Origin: Helopsaltes ochotensis | Taxonomy: Eukaryota > Chordata > Aves > Passeriformes > Locustellidae | Direction: 5' to 3' | Assembly: GCA_013400155.1 (NCBI GenBank) | Contig: VXBM01000017.1 | Coordinates: forward strand, 1,387,996 to 1,451,995 | Length of the DNA stretch: 64,000 nucleotides | Shown: positions 12,189-25,900 of the stretch, piece after piece | Layout of the letters: every line of letters begins with the position of its first letter | How positions within the stretch are numbered: the first letter of the stretch is position 1 | Notes under the pieces: model-generated | The model's database searches: none | Seen by the model: only the letters and a program-made list of their open reading frames with translations | What the model was told of the DNA's origin: nothing | Made by a program: the position numbers and the translations under genes

Positions 12189-15100
12189 ACTACTAGTGAA
12201 TACAAATGGAAATTTTGGCTGAAGAAATTATCCCTGGAGCCAATTGCCAACAACAAGGCTAATAATATTAATACTTTGCACTTAAAACAGAAGCTGAGAA
12301 GGTTTCAGAAGTGTTATTGAATTAAACCAAACAGCAAGTTTCCAAGCAAAGATTCTGCAAAAAAAATTCTAATTGTGCAACCAAGAAGCAAGGTGTTTTT
12401 CATGGCTACAGACTCAGCAATTCATCTCAAAGACCAACTTTCTCTCATTCCCCCTCTCCCTCCTAATAATTCTGGAGAAAACACATTTTGCAATTAAGAG
12501 AAGACTCCCATTAATTACTTGCTTCCAACTTTGTCACCTAGCTCATCTTTCTCGCAAACTGCCACTGAACATTCAGTCATATTGAAAGGATCGACACCAC
12601 ACCAGTGCTGCTTTGAGAGAACTTTGTATATGCACCGAGAACGCAGTGAAACAATTCACTTCTCGGTAAAAATGAATCACAAACTTTATTATTTACTATT
12701 ACAAAGTGATGGACATCTGAAGAGCAAACACCTCTTATTTAATTTTTATGAGCTCTCAAATGTCCTAATGAGCTCGTGCAAAACCCACTGCTTGGTTTTC
12801 ATAAAAAACCCCTAAGCTTATCCTAATAAGTGAAGCTTTTTATGATGAGGTAAGAGGAACAGCACAAACAAGTGTGGGTGAAACACCTTCCTCCTGCTTT
12901 TTCAGTCACATGCCATTTTCTGCTATCTACTACACAAAGTAAGACCAGAGATATTAACTGAAAATGACTAAAGAACATGTATTGCAGAAAACCTGTTGAA
13001 TAAGAAAGAAATTGATTGCCATTCTTAGAAAACTGAATAGGCAAAAAATACAGAATTTACCTGATTTTTCTCTCCTTTTTTTTTCTTTAAAAAGAATTAG
13101 TGGGCACTCAAGTCATCTGCCTCTAAAGGATGAAGAATTTAATTTATAGCTCTAAGAAACTGCAGTTTTTCCAGCTGCATTTTAGTAGTTTAAGCAACAA
13201 AGCCAGTTCCTTATGTGTAGAACAGTAACAGCCTGATTTTGCTGAAGTTAAATGAGACTTAGTCCAACTTTCAGACCGTAAGGCAAATTTTGTGTAATCA
13301 CTTCTAACACAGAGATAAAATGCACACAGCTTTTATCTGTTCTCTTAAGGAACTGTGCATAGATGGACAACATTTTGCCAAATACACAAGAGGATCACAT
13401 TTTCTTATTCATTTACCAACATCCTAAACTGCAAAAAAATTATACTCACAAACTTCAGAGCAAACAGTATTATCTGCCTGTGCTAAAAATGGGCTGCTGT
13501 TCTTGAATTTCTTTTGCATTATGTTTCTTAATCTGAAAATACACAGGAAGAATTACAGCCCAGAATTTTCTCATGCAAATACATAAACAAGGTGAGGAAT
13601 CTTCCCCCTTCCTCAACCACAACCTTCATTCAGTCTCAGTCTGAATGAAAGAAGCAAGTTACAATGACATAGTTAACAATTCGTTTAAAAAAATTTAACA
13701 ATAATTACTCTGCAATCATCACTTATTTACAAACATGTAAATGAGTGCTTTAGTTATGTAATTAATCATAAACCAAATGTACAGTATATAATATTGTAAT
13801 TAAGTACAGATTTATTAATGACACATAACATTTGTAACTAATTAATGCACACAGTTAATCATTAAGTATCCTGCTAAGTGCTTATTAGGGTGTTTCTACC
13901 CATGGACATCTGATATTTTTCTTTGTCAGCTGCCTGATACCTTCACATTTCAAACCAGAAAGGAACATAAAGGAAGGTAAGATTTCTGAACAAATTATTT
14001 TGTAAGTTGAATATTACTTCAGATTTCATTGTGCTACTGCTTTACAGTTAGAACTGACCCAACAGCTTCTATCTTGGAATGCTTACAATCTAATAATTTG
14101 AAATCTCAAAAGCAGGAAGTTCTGCTAGATTCAGATAACTTCTATTTTTTGTTGCAATATGCATGTTTCTTCTTTTAATAGATATTTGCATACAAAAGTA
14201 ATTCTTTTTCAAAGACAAAGCCTTTTATGGATTGAGGATATTTTCTCTATACCAGAAATGTGCACTAATTCATGAAAGCTAAAGCTTGCAACTCATCTAC
14301 ACTTGTCATACTTAAAATTTAGAGTAGTTGTGCATCCTGTGCGGATGGGCTGCTGTTTCTTATTAATAATGTTTTATTATTTATTCATGTTGTGGTAATG
14401 TTCAAAGCCTCTGATCTAGATTGCAACTTCATTATAGCACAGGTGATCTATACATAAAGGCTGACTCAATTCCTATCCTAAAATTCTAATGTCAGAAAAA
14501 CTGCAAGTGAACAAGATACAAGATACAAGCAAATTAATTAAGAGCACAGACAAACTTCCTATTAGTTACCTACTGTTTTTATAACTTCCATAAATTCCCT
14601 ATTGTCTTCTCATTTCCTCCTCTGTTACTGTAAGTAACACAACAATTACGTCTCTTTTCTCAATTTCATGTTTTAGCTACAAGAAAAAAGAAAAGAAACA
14701 CACTGCACTGAATCAGAACTGCTCAATTTACTTGGTACAGCATTCCTCCCAGGGATAGCTGTACAGACCTCCCACAGATATTTAGCAGCTCCTGGTACCT
14801 TCTCCTGCTGAAGGAGGAGTGATGGCTACTGCCATGTATGCCATGATTGGTCATCCCAAACTCTGGAGTCAGGCCAGCCGTTGTTCCTGGTGTCTCCTGA
14901 ACTTAGTCCTACCCCAAGAACGCTCCTCTGCGCTGCCCCTGTGGAGCACACCCTGCCTTTAGCAGGGTGTTGTTTAGGGGCTATACTTCTTTCTTATATA
15001 CTCAGGGTTTTTGAAATGTTTTCTAAGTGTCAGCTTCATCACCCTGAATATTTTTGGCCCGATTTTATATTTTCAGCTGAAGACATACCCTCTGTATTCC

Positions 15101-15612
15101 TTGCTTGCCCATCTTTCCCTGTCACTTGCTCCTCCATCCCTGTCTGCAAGTCCCCTCTTTCTGCCTTTGTTAGCCAATAATTTGTCAGCATTTATAAAAC
15201 AGTACAAGGGTCTGGAAACAGGAAATGAAACTCAAGGATTGGGAGCACAAAGGTATCCAAACATATATTAATATTTCCATTGGCTTTGAAACCTGCACAT
15301 GTGACACGGCTTGGTTTAAATGTGTTTTCCTGTAATAGTAGTGAAAGTAACAAACGTCCTTATAACTTAATCTCACCGGTTAATGAAATCTTCACTAATA
15401 TCTTAAAATATCAGACAGATAGTGTAAAATTTATAACCAATGGATCACATATCCTTTATCAAATGCAGAAGACTGGATCCTAAAAGATTAGGATTTTTAT
15501 TTACTAAATGAATAATTCTGTAAGCTTTTCAAATATTTCAATTAAATCAGTGATAAGTTTTTAACAGAAAGCTGGGTGAGATGCAGCTGCTTAGTATGTT
15601 TAGGTATGTAGC

Positions 15613-15628
15613 TTTTTTTTTTTTTTTT
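15613..15628. repeat. T16 homopolymer
   Basis: An uninterrupted run of 16 T on the plus strand, one of the few long T-runs in a window where long A-runs dominate that strand. Confidence 0.9.
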
Positions 15629-16810
15629 AATTACATTTCCAATAATAGGATACATATCCAATAGTTTTTAATGTTTTATCATGAAGGGAACTTCTACTAC
15701 TGCAAATACTGGAATAAATCTTGGTGGCATTAATGTGTAATTTATATGACAGTAGCTACATGATAGATGTCCAGAGCATCTGAGATCAAAACACTGAATC
15801 AGTCAAGAGCACGTGCATGTCATTATCTTAAGAGAAACAGTATGCTCCCATTCTACATCTGAAGAAATGATTCAAATTTCAATCCAACAATCTGAAATTT
15901 TACTTGAAAACGATTAGGATGCTTTCTCACTATGAGAGAAAACAGACACCATGAATATCTAGCAAGCATGAATTTCTGTGGTGTTTGGTTTCTTGGTATT
16001 TTAAGAGTTTTTTTGTTTAAAAACAAATAAACTCCCAAAAAAACCAACAACCTCATGACAAGCAAAGACTAACAGATGACTAAAATGATCATGTTCAAAT
16101 TTCCCAGAGAAGTTTATCTTGACCTGAGACCTTGCAGAAAAAAACAACATATACACTTATCTCCCACACAGAAAACAGGACATAAATGCATGGTGAGCAG
16201 TGCAACACAATCACTCAGTAATAAAGTAATTTTTACAGTAATAAAGGCACTGTAAAAAAAACACCAAAACATTAGAACCTTCTAACAGAAATCAGTAAAT
16301 GTGTGAAGCACAATAGATTTTTTTTTTTGAGGAAGAAATGCATGCTGTGGGACTGGCACATTGATCTCTCTCACCGGCCACGGAGCCCCTGGCCAACCTT
16401 AATGTACGACAGCATCAGGTGAATAACAGGCACTCATCAAACCTCTTTGTCATGCCCTTATGATTTGAAATCCCTGAGCTGAGACATGACAATAAATGAA
16501 ATAGAGTTAGAATTATATGGTTGATGGTCAAAGACACTGATAAAAATGGCAAGTCCAGTGAGCAGTGATAGCTTCACATATACAGAGAATTCTACCAGTG
16601 AAACATGCTTTAAAACATGCCTTACAGTTCCAGGGATGCTGTTTCACTTTAAACTATTACAAATATCTTTCAAAACCACATGTGAAAAGACAAGCCACAG
16701 GCAGAAGCTCACCTGAGAACTTCTCAAAAGGAATTCAGATTACCCCAAATAATTTTTATTTCAGTAACCATTGAGGTGCAACAAAAGAAGAATGCTAGTA
16801 ATAATACTAG

Positions 16811-17114
16811 TGGAGGTATAGGGGCAGGAACTGATCTCTTTTCCCTGTGACCAGTGACAGGACCTGAAGTTGTGTCAGGGGAGGCTCAGGTTGGCTGTCA
16901 GGAAAAGGTTCTTCACCCAGAGGCAGTTCAGGCACTGGAACAGCTCCCCAGGGAAGTGGTCACAGCATCAGGGCTGCCAAAGTTCAGAGTTCATTGTTTG
17001 GACAATGCTCTCAGGCACATAGTGTGATTCTTGGGGTGTCCTGTGCAGGGCCAGGAATTGGACTTTGATAATCCTTGTGGGTCCTATCCAGCTCAGGATA
17101 TTCTATAATTGCAG
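16811..17114 (+). mobile_element. CR1 LINE 3' end, plus orientation
   Basis: This is a 5'-truncated chicken-repeat-1 retrotransposon. Typical avian CR1 3' blocks appear in order: the GTGACAGGACC region, GTTCTTCACCCAGAGG, a CACTGGAACAG...CCCAGGGAAGTGG block, TTGGGGTGTCCTGTGCAGGG, CCAGGAATTGGACTTTGAT, and the terminal TCAGGATATTCTATAATT, a decayed form of the CR1 ATTCTATG tail. It contains only the end of the element, downstream of any intact reverse-transcriptase domain, so it cannot move itself. It lies antisense to ADK. Divergence is moderate. Confidence 0.9.
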
Positions 17115-18074
17115 TTTTTGCACATCTCACTCCAAGTGGAACAATCTGTTGCCATTACAGTGAAACATCTGAAATGAATTTTGGATTTCATCTTTCTTGT
17201 GCTAAAGATTTTTCCAATCACTGTTTTTTTTTGGCGTGAGCTGATGGGCAATATATACTATTTGAATTAGTGTTATTAATTGTATTTGCTCTGCAAAAAT
17301 AGATATTTCACTCCAAAGGAAGCTCTGCTGGATGAAATAATGGGGCTTACATAAAGGGTAGCTTGCAGGTCTCCATTTTTCCTTATGTAAACCGTTGTTT
17401 CTTCCCACATAACTGAGCATCAGATGTTCACACCCATATTATTCTACCCAAACCCCAAATTTGTCCATGTTAGCAAACTTACTACTGCTATTGAAACCAG
17501 AAGTAGCATGGAAACAAGGAGTAGCACAGTTGCTCCTATGAGCTCTATACACAAGAAAAATCTCTTTGCAGAGTAACAATTTTTACAAATTTTTTAACGT
17601 TTCAGAACATTCTGGAAAATAAGTCACAACTTTCAATACTGAGCACAGCTATACATGTACAAAGATGCATCCAGTCGTGTGTCCTACCTCTATTAATGGC
17701 CATGAATGGATATATATAGCGAAAACAGAGAACGAGGCACGCTGCATTTTTCACTTTCCCCATGTAATCTTTCAGCCTCCAGTAGTTTCCAGCTCAAAAT
17801 TGCCTGAGCATGCTGTCTATTCTTGTACAAGGCAATAAATACTCTGTGGATCCATCTTTCAAGATCTCATCTTGCAGGTGAACATTTTGCATCTACAAAC
17901 ACCTTTGCCAAAGCTGCTACTACCTGTACTTATTTTGAATCTGGCTTCTACTAGCTTGACTAAATAACACTTTAGTCTCACCTTGTAAGAGTGAACAGTG
18001 GATTCTGATGTGTCCTCTTACACCATGACCGATTTTTTCAGCCTCTGTAGTTTCCTCCTTTCAATTGTTACTTT

Positions 18075-18605
18075 TTAAGAAAGTGCCCTATGTTCCTCCA
18101 AATACATTCTTTATCTTTGTTTATTGCATTTCTCTGAACCCTTTCCAGTTTTGTTACAAGCTTTTTAGAACTGACAGAACAGAATTACCACCATTATCCA
18201 AGGTGTGGATTTCTCTGATGACTTTTAATGATATTTTGTCTTCTGTACCTTTTTCTCTAGTCCTTGCTTTATGGTTCCTAATTTTTGAGTTGGATTTTGT
18301 TTCGTTTGCTTATGTTTTGCAGTCCTGTAGGCCAGCTGAGAACCATGTATTCCTTCCTAATGTAGACATAGCTGTATCAGTTGGATATCCCTCACCCAAA
18401 GGTTAGTTGAGCCCTTCTAACAGCACAAATTGGATTTCCCTTTGCAGAAGCCATACTGACTTCTCCCAGGTGAACTATATTTAGCCAGGCACTCATTAAT
18501 GCTGTTTTATTATAGTTTCTACTAAATTTTCCTGGTAAAATCTCCATCTAACATGCCTGTAAATCCCTAGAAACTTCAGGGATTGCTTGAACAACAGGAT
18601 TATCT
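18075..18605 (-). mobile_element. Ancient CR1-like LINE relic, minus orientation
   Basis: Read in reverse, this matches an old amniote CR1 lineage better than recent avian CR1. On the plus strand I see TTTCTCTGAACCCTTTCCAG, then a run ending in AAGGTGTGG, then AATGATATTTTGTCTTCTGT, TGGTTCCTAATTTTTGAG, and further on GCAGAAGCCATACTGACTTC and TTATAGTTTCTACTAAATTT. These are landmarks in the right order, with heavy divergence. The 113-codon plus frame at 18065-18406 lies on its antisense strand and is not a gene. The subfamily cannot be named by eye. Confidence 0.6.
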
Positions 18606-20285
18606 CTAATAATCTAAACCAAAATGTTTAACTATTTGCTAGGGAAAATATTAATACAGAGATTCCTTTGTGTATGATTATAATCCTCAGACAATGTGTC
18701 CTAAAAGACAAACATACTCTTGTTTTTCAAAGAAAGGAAATCATAGATACGTTTTTATCTTGACCTTAGATAAGGTGGTAATAGATACAGTTGTCAACCA
18801 AACCAGCAGAAAATATTTTTATACCCTAAATGCATTTTCAGTTTCAACTTTCTGCCCCCCCAAATTACTTTTAAAAAAAAATTTGTTTTTAAAGTAGGGA
18901 TATGACTGATAGGAATATTTGCTACAGATGTGAACAGAGTCACACATGCTTCTTCTATATTAACATACAGGAAGGGATCAATTTGCCTCTACATTTCAGC
19001 TACCACAATACCTATGAAGTTGGCATTTTCTGATAGAGGGATTAAATACAATTATATCATCTCTGATTGCCACAAAGCTGAAGCTTAAAGTCATCTATAT
19101 TTATTAAACAGAAAAATACTGGGAAAGCCAGAAACAAATATATCTGACCAGGATAACATTTATCATTTATCAATAATTAAGGAAAAAAACACCTAAATGC
19201 TTATTTAACAACAGTTCTAACAAATCAATTCAGTAGTTACTGAAGGTCTTCTCCAAAAAATACTCCCTTTCTCACAAAAGGTATCTTTTGCTTCTAACAA
19301 GTTGCTACTGGCAGTTTCATGCTGCTCATGATCACTCATGTTAGATTCAGCCTGATGAAGCCTGGTTTGGCTGGGGAGCTGGCTGTGCACAGGAGTGACC
19401 CAGCTGGACTAGTTCCTTGTAGCAAGTGCTCTACCTGCTCCAACATGTCTACCTGGATGGGCTCTTCTCTGCATACCAGTGGCTATCACAGGACTTTTAT
19501 TTCCATTAAACTCGCAGTGGAGGCTGTGGGATCTAATTTTACATGTGTTTTGTGTTAGTCACATTTGCAATTACCCAGGTTACCCCCACCTCCTCATTAC
19601 ATTATTATAATTGAGACTTGACTAATTGAAACCATAGGTGCATTTTAGAGGAAGACATAATTTTCCTGTAATAACGCACAACTCCCCCTGCCTTTCTTCC
19701 TCCAGTGGAACCATGGGAAATTCAGAGACAACATTTTTCAGTAAAAAGCTTTTAAATATTGATCATATGCAGAAAGCCTACTGATGAACTGGGGAATCAT
19801 CACTTTCTTACCCTTCACCTGTCTGCTCCTCAAAATATGAAAAGACAGGAATTTGATGAATAGACTAAAGACATAATGCCATCTCAGGAAGGCATTATAC
19901 AGGCGACACACTGGAGAAAGGACATCTACCTTTACATCTCACATAATTTCTGACTTTCCCAGGGGGTGGACGAGAGCATTTCAACATATGCCAGAGCAGT
20001 GCTAATTGCTGCTCTAACGCATGGTGGTTGCCTTCTTTCAACAGCTGTTCTACAGCACAGAATACAGAGTTGAAAGTGCTCCATCCTTTCAGGCCCAGAT
20101 GCTCCCATCCCCTCCCCCAGCAGACTTCCAGTCTGCAGTTTGGGAAAGCCCCGGGGAAAAGTGGCTCAAGGGGCTTGTTACATTGCCTTTGAAGCTGAAG
20201 ATCTACTGCAGAATGAATGCACCACTATGGACCTACCCTAACAAATAATTCATAAACAAAGGCAATTCCAATTTTACATAGAATT

Positions 20286-20350
20286 AAAAAAAAAACCAAA
20301 AAAACCCAACCAAACAAAAAAACACACACAACAAAACAAGCAAACCCAAG
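20286..20350. repeat. A/C-rich low-complexity tract
   Basis: A run of about 65 bp made almost only of A and C, with AAACC, CCAAAC and CACACA units. On the ADK sense strand it is a T/G-rich tract. Confidence 0.85.
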
Positions 20351-22947
20351 TAATATTAATTTTTACATAATTATGCCAATTTTTTTGAAAATCTTACACA
20401 CATTTCTTTGAAACCCTTTATATTTAACTTTCTGTGTGTATATCAGTTTTTATTCAGTTACTACACCACCATCTACCCATATCTAGATAGAAAGACATTT
20501 TTAAGACTAAGTAGTACATTAACATCTTAGAAGTCCAAAATAATAAGTTACAGGCATAAGCATAACGTATTATGGCTGGCCTTTGGTGGCAGACACAGAA
20601 GAGAAGGCAGAGCAGACTGCACTGCTATACCCCCTCAGCTAGGAGGCTTCCAAGGCTTGCTGATCCTCAGGACAATCCTGCTGCCCTCCCTCTAACTCCT
20701 TCACACTAGCCACAGGCTCATGTTTTGCCATCCCTGAAAATTACTCAGACTCAGAATCATGTTTCCTTCTGTTTCTCAACCCTTCAAGTCTGAAGTCTCT
20801 CTTGGGGATTCCTGTAACCTTGAGTTTTTACACCTTAATTGGCCCAAGCATATCTGTTTTTTTCTATGCTTGCAGAACCCTATTTCAGCTGCCATCCCTG
20901 CCTGGGGCGTGATCCTCCCTGCTGGCTACACAAATTTACGTTCCTGCCTTCCCATGCAAACCAATGGCAACACTTCCCAAGTGGTCAGTGAGGAAAAAAT
21001 GCATCACCTCCTAGTCCTCAGGCACTCCTATATCAGAATCTATTCATTACACATAAAGCAAAAATTACTGTTATACTAACATTCACAAGACCAGTGAACA
21101 CACTTCATCCATAGCTCTAAAGTGACAGCAAACATATATGGAAATGCATGCTAATTTGGGAAGATGACACCTAAATACAGACACTGGAACTGCAGTGGGG
21201 AAGAACTGCACTCTGAGATTTCTTATAGCTCACATAATCTGAAACAGATTTGCACATGTAGTTTCCACAGTTGTACACTCAGGATACAGTCAGGGTTTCA
21301 AGCTGGCACAAGGTTTTCATGGACAAGTTTAAGTTATAACTTCAAACTATTTCTTTAAAACATACATACTAAAAAAAAATCTTAAACACTAGAAAAGGTA
21401 GTCTTACACGTAAGAAATACACTAAAGGTTGTTGCACATTTCTAGTTAAGTGCTGAATGCCTTAAGCACTGTTAGAAACATAAAGGCAAGATCATTTTAA
21501 CTACTAAAAGAGGTATGGAAGTTGTTCTCATCTACAGTATATGAGTGCTATTATGCAGTATATTTTGCAACATCCTTAAAATGAGGCAGATCAGATTAAC
21601 TGCACTCACAGGCATCACTGAAACCATAAAGCAAAGAGCAGCTCCAGCCAGAGCTCTGAAACTATTTTATAATTCTGAAATTATCACTATCATGTACTTA
21701 GGACACACTTGCTCACTACATTATTATTTTACAACTAGTTCCCCCAGGTACTGGTAGCTTTCCAGATAAATTAACTTATAATATGTTATGGGAACATTGT
21801 TATTTCGGGTCAACATTTTCAATATGAACTCATTGTCTCCATGAAGCAAAGAAATATTATAATCCATTAATATCTCTTTCAACAAAAAGGATGAAATCTT
21901 CCCCTGGTTATGCTGATAAACACTTTGGTGTCAAAACTAAGCCTCTTTATCATGATAACCTAGAGTAATGGTCTGCTGCTCCAGGCACTTTACTTTACAG
22001 ATGAAAAATCAGTTCTACTTTCATGGAATTAGATTAATGCCATAACAGGAAATACTTCTGGGGCTGAACTTGCTTCATGCCTTCAAAGCTGGCTGTAAAT
22101 TTAAAATACTTCCTGAACTCAAAAGATAAGACAGGAGAGAAGGAAAAAGAAAAACAGAGAAGTGACCCTCTTTCTGAAGAAAAATATTGCTTCCTGAAAA
22201 AGCTGTCAAAAGCTACTTGCTAAGGGCATTATGCCCCAGAAGGCCCAGGGCAAGTCTGGTTTAGTTGAACATGAGGATACTGGGTATATATCAGACATTT
22301 GCCATAAATCTGTTCCTTCTGTAATCCTCTACGATAAACTTTTCTTTTTTAGTCATCTTACTTGGCAAAAGCTGGAGTAATAACTTTCTCAGCTTCTCAC
22401 AAATACAAAACAGCTTGATATTTTATGTACAATATTTTTCAAGGATTACAGTTTTGCAGACTGAAAAATGCTGACCCCAAGCCTTAAAATTGGATTTCAA
22501 TGGTGAAAATGGACAACAAGGAGCAAATTCAGTAACATCTTTATACATAAATAGCCTTACGATAAAAGATGTAAGGCAGTCTTAAGAGGAATTTAACATT
22601 TATAGGAACAGAACCCAAAGTCTGATACAAAATATTGCTATAAAGGCAGACTTCAGGGAATTCTGTGTTAACTTTGTAAGGACAGGGAAGGCTTTCTTTA
22701 GTTCCCTTTCCCATCAGACAATATATACCAAGGAGTGTGGTATACATTTGATGTGGTATTACATTTAAACGCATGTAATATCACACTATTAAAAACTAAG
22801 GATCTAATATCTTAGCGAATTTCACAGTTAAGTACTGAATAACAATAACATTTACATACTCAGAACCTTAAGTCAGAAAATCTGAGGAAGATAATATATG
22901 TGGTTTCCATCCACCCTAGATCAACAGTTGTGCCTGCTTGGGCCAAC

Positions 22948-22975
22948 ATTTTTATACATTTTTATACATTTTTAC
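22948..22975. repeat. 10-bp tandem repeat, 2.8 copies
   Basis: The unit ATTTTTATAC is repeated twice exactly at 22948-22957 and 22958-22967, followed by a shortened third copy. Confidence 0.85.
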
Positions 22976-25900
22976 AGATCATGTGATCCTTTTTGCCTTT
23001 TATGTTTGTTGCACTCAGTACATTCCAACAGCTGGAAAAAACCTGCACTTACTGTCTTGGCTCCATGTTCACACTTCACCTCTGTAACATTACTGGTCAT
23101 GGGTTTAAATGTTTATGCCTGTGCTAAGGCACCCTTCACTTGATCATGAAGCAAAATTATTAGTTTGAAAAAGTAAACAGGAAAGGAAGTTTACTGACCA
23201 GCTCAAATCTAAAACCAGCACAAAAGGGACAGTCTGCTACCTTCTGGTAATTATTCATGTTCAGGCTTCCATGCCACATGTTGAGAACTGCATACTATTT
23301 CTGAATGCCAACTTTATCTCCAGGTTCAAACAAGTAAATAAAGAGCCCACCCACAAATCACCACCAGCCTTCAAAGGTCGTATCAGATCCACAAGATGCA
23401 TAACCTGCAGCTCACTACTCTCTACTCATCTCAAAGCATCAATTTAATCAGTAGGAAAAACCACAGAGGTTTGCTTAAGACGAGTGGGAGGTGGGAGAAT
23501 GCTGTGAAAAGGGTACATAAGTAATGCAACCAACTGAATTTTATGACAGAATTGTGTAAAGCATGCATTTACACATTCTTGAGAGATCAGCTTGAAGCTG
23601 AAACACACACACAGCTGTTCAAATGTTCAGAAAGACTGTAGCAAACCAGATGCTTTTCTTTGTAGATTATAACTAAGCTTTTCACAAATTAGAATTGGAT
23701 CCATTATTCTGCTAGTGTTTTCTGTAATACAGGACTGGATGCTGAAAAAGACCAGCACTGCAGCAGGACCCAGCATACAGACAACAATTCAATCTTTGAC
23801 CTTACAGTATGCCCAGAAGTTCAGGAAACAGAAAGGAAAAAAACCTCAAAAATCTATTTTAAGATCCCTCACTATAAATTGCACCCTAAATACCCATTAT
23901 TACTCGCATATACAGAATCCATTCATAATAGCAAATTCTCAGAGATTTTTTTTGGAAGGATTTCAATGTTGCTACGAGAGGTTTTTTTGCTTTTAAGTCT
24001 ACAAGAATAATAAGAGCATCGACTTCACAAGAATGTTAAGCAAAATTAACAGTGATTTCATCTACAAAGTGGCAAATACATGAAAAGGTCACTATTAAAA
24101 GAAAAGGTAGGCTATTACAGTGACATCAGAAAAATACACAAAAAAGAAAGCAATAATAAGGAATATAAACTTATTGGTAAACTAATTTTCTTCAGGTTTG
24201 TATTTTTTTTTTCCCATGGGTTGGGTTTGGCTTTCTTTTAGAGATGGATTTGTTTTGTTTTATGGAAGATGTGCTGAATCTGAGACCTTGCATTTTCTAC
24301 CAATAAATATGTGAGTTTGATGTTAGGATTGCTGATAAGCAGGGTTCCTACAATAGGCAGGAATTGTGCTCTGTGATGCTGGTCCTGGACACCAGCACTC
24401 CAGAAGTGTCAAGTTTCCACAGAAATCTCTACAAAGCTATAGATAGCATTGCACCCCATCTCTGCTTCCACAACACTTCCTCGCATTCACAGACATCTGT
24501 TACTTTTCTCTTTCTTTCCACAGTACTGACATTTCTCTTATTGTTATGGGCTGCAGACCACACATGAAAATACCGAGGCTATACATAGTTAATTTGAAAG
24601 AAGAACCATTTGGATCTACTATATGGAAAAATACGAATTAAGGACATCCATTTCATTTGTAACCTATTCATTTGTTTTTCTGGAGTTAAAAGCATCATTA
24701 TGAAAGGATTAAGCCCCTTTGTGAAATGGATATGTCATACAGAAACTTCAGTGTAAGACTTCAGCCTTATCCATTATTCACATGTGCAGGAAATTTTTAT
24801 AAATTAGCATTACTCCTGTCAGAATGTTGTTATATTTGCATGTGTTTAACAAAACGCTGCCTTCTTACACCTACACTCACTAGAAATAGAGCAAAGATTT
24901 CAGATTTTTCATTAAAAAAGCCACAGAAATACTGCTGTCCTAAACCTCAAACCCTCAATTTAATAAAAGGGAGGCTTCTCAAGCCTGAGTAAAAGCTGTA
25001 TCTTTTACTCCTTGAATCCTTCACTGTGAAGTTTATTACTTCAATTATTGTAATACATCAAGGCTAGAGTAAGACAAGATCCATGAGCAGAACATGTGAT
25101 CACGACAGGCACCAGCTGTAACACTCATTCATCTACTGGTGTCTGTATTTGTTACAAAAGGGGTGGAAGACTTCACTTGAGTGAGCTCAAACAATCCTTT
25201 TCTGTCCCACATGGATACCACATCAATATCCACTTTTGTGAGAGACTAGTCTTCCAGAAGATATTTGTTTTAAAAGAAAAGAACTGGAATACTCAATTTG
25301 TTTGGTATATTTAAGAAAATACTCTCCAGATTTTCCCCTGAAAACATATACTTGGTATTTATGAGCAGGCTTGTACAACAAACAGTTATTCACAGGAAGA
25401 AAAACACTTCTTGAGGTGGCAACAATGCTACTGCTAACCATTAGACCTTTTTATGGATGGATCTTTTTTTTTAATATTTCAGAGTTCAATTCTATGTGTG
25501 AACATTATCTTTTGGAGTGCTATGCTGTAAGGGAAGAAGACTGTCAGCTGGATGCATTTTGCCACAGCAGAAATGTTTATAATACAATATACAACAATAT
25601 TCAACCTAGAACAACTCAGTTCTTGCTAATGAAACTACTCTGAATGTGGATGCTGACAAGCTCCATGATGGGACTTCTAATTCTTTGCCACATATAATTA
25701 CGTGCCCCCAAAAGGACTGAGCAGCTTTAATATAACTCCTTAAGAGACTATACACTTCAGATAGTGTTTCAGCCAACCCTGTGCTGAGCCCCAGGCAGCT
25801 CTGTCCCACACCAGATACAGTAACGCCAGGGCACAGCAGCTCAAGTATTATTTTGCACACTGTGTCCATCTTCACTTAAGGTAAATAAAGTACAGTGAGC

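Noticed and set aside
18065..18406. 113-codon plus frame
   Set aside because: It is the antisense of an ancient CR1-like relic and has no recognised protein similarity.
22650..22685. Minus-strand words resembling Thr-Gln-Asn-Ser-Leu-Lys of the missing upstream ADK exon
   Set aside because: It is on the wrong side of the known exons, has no further match on either side and no fitting splice sites.
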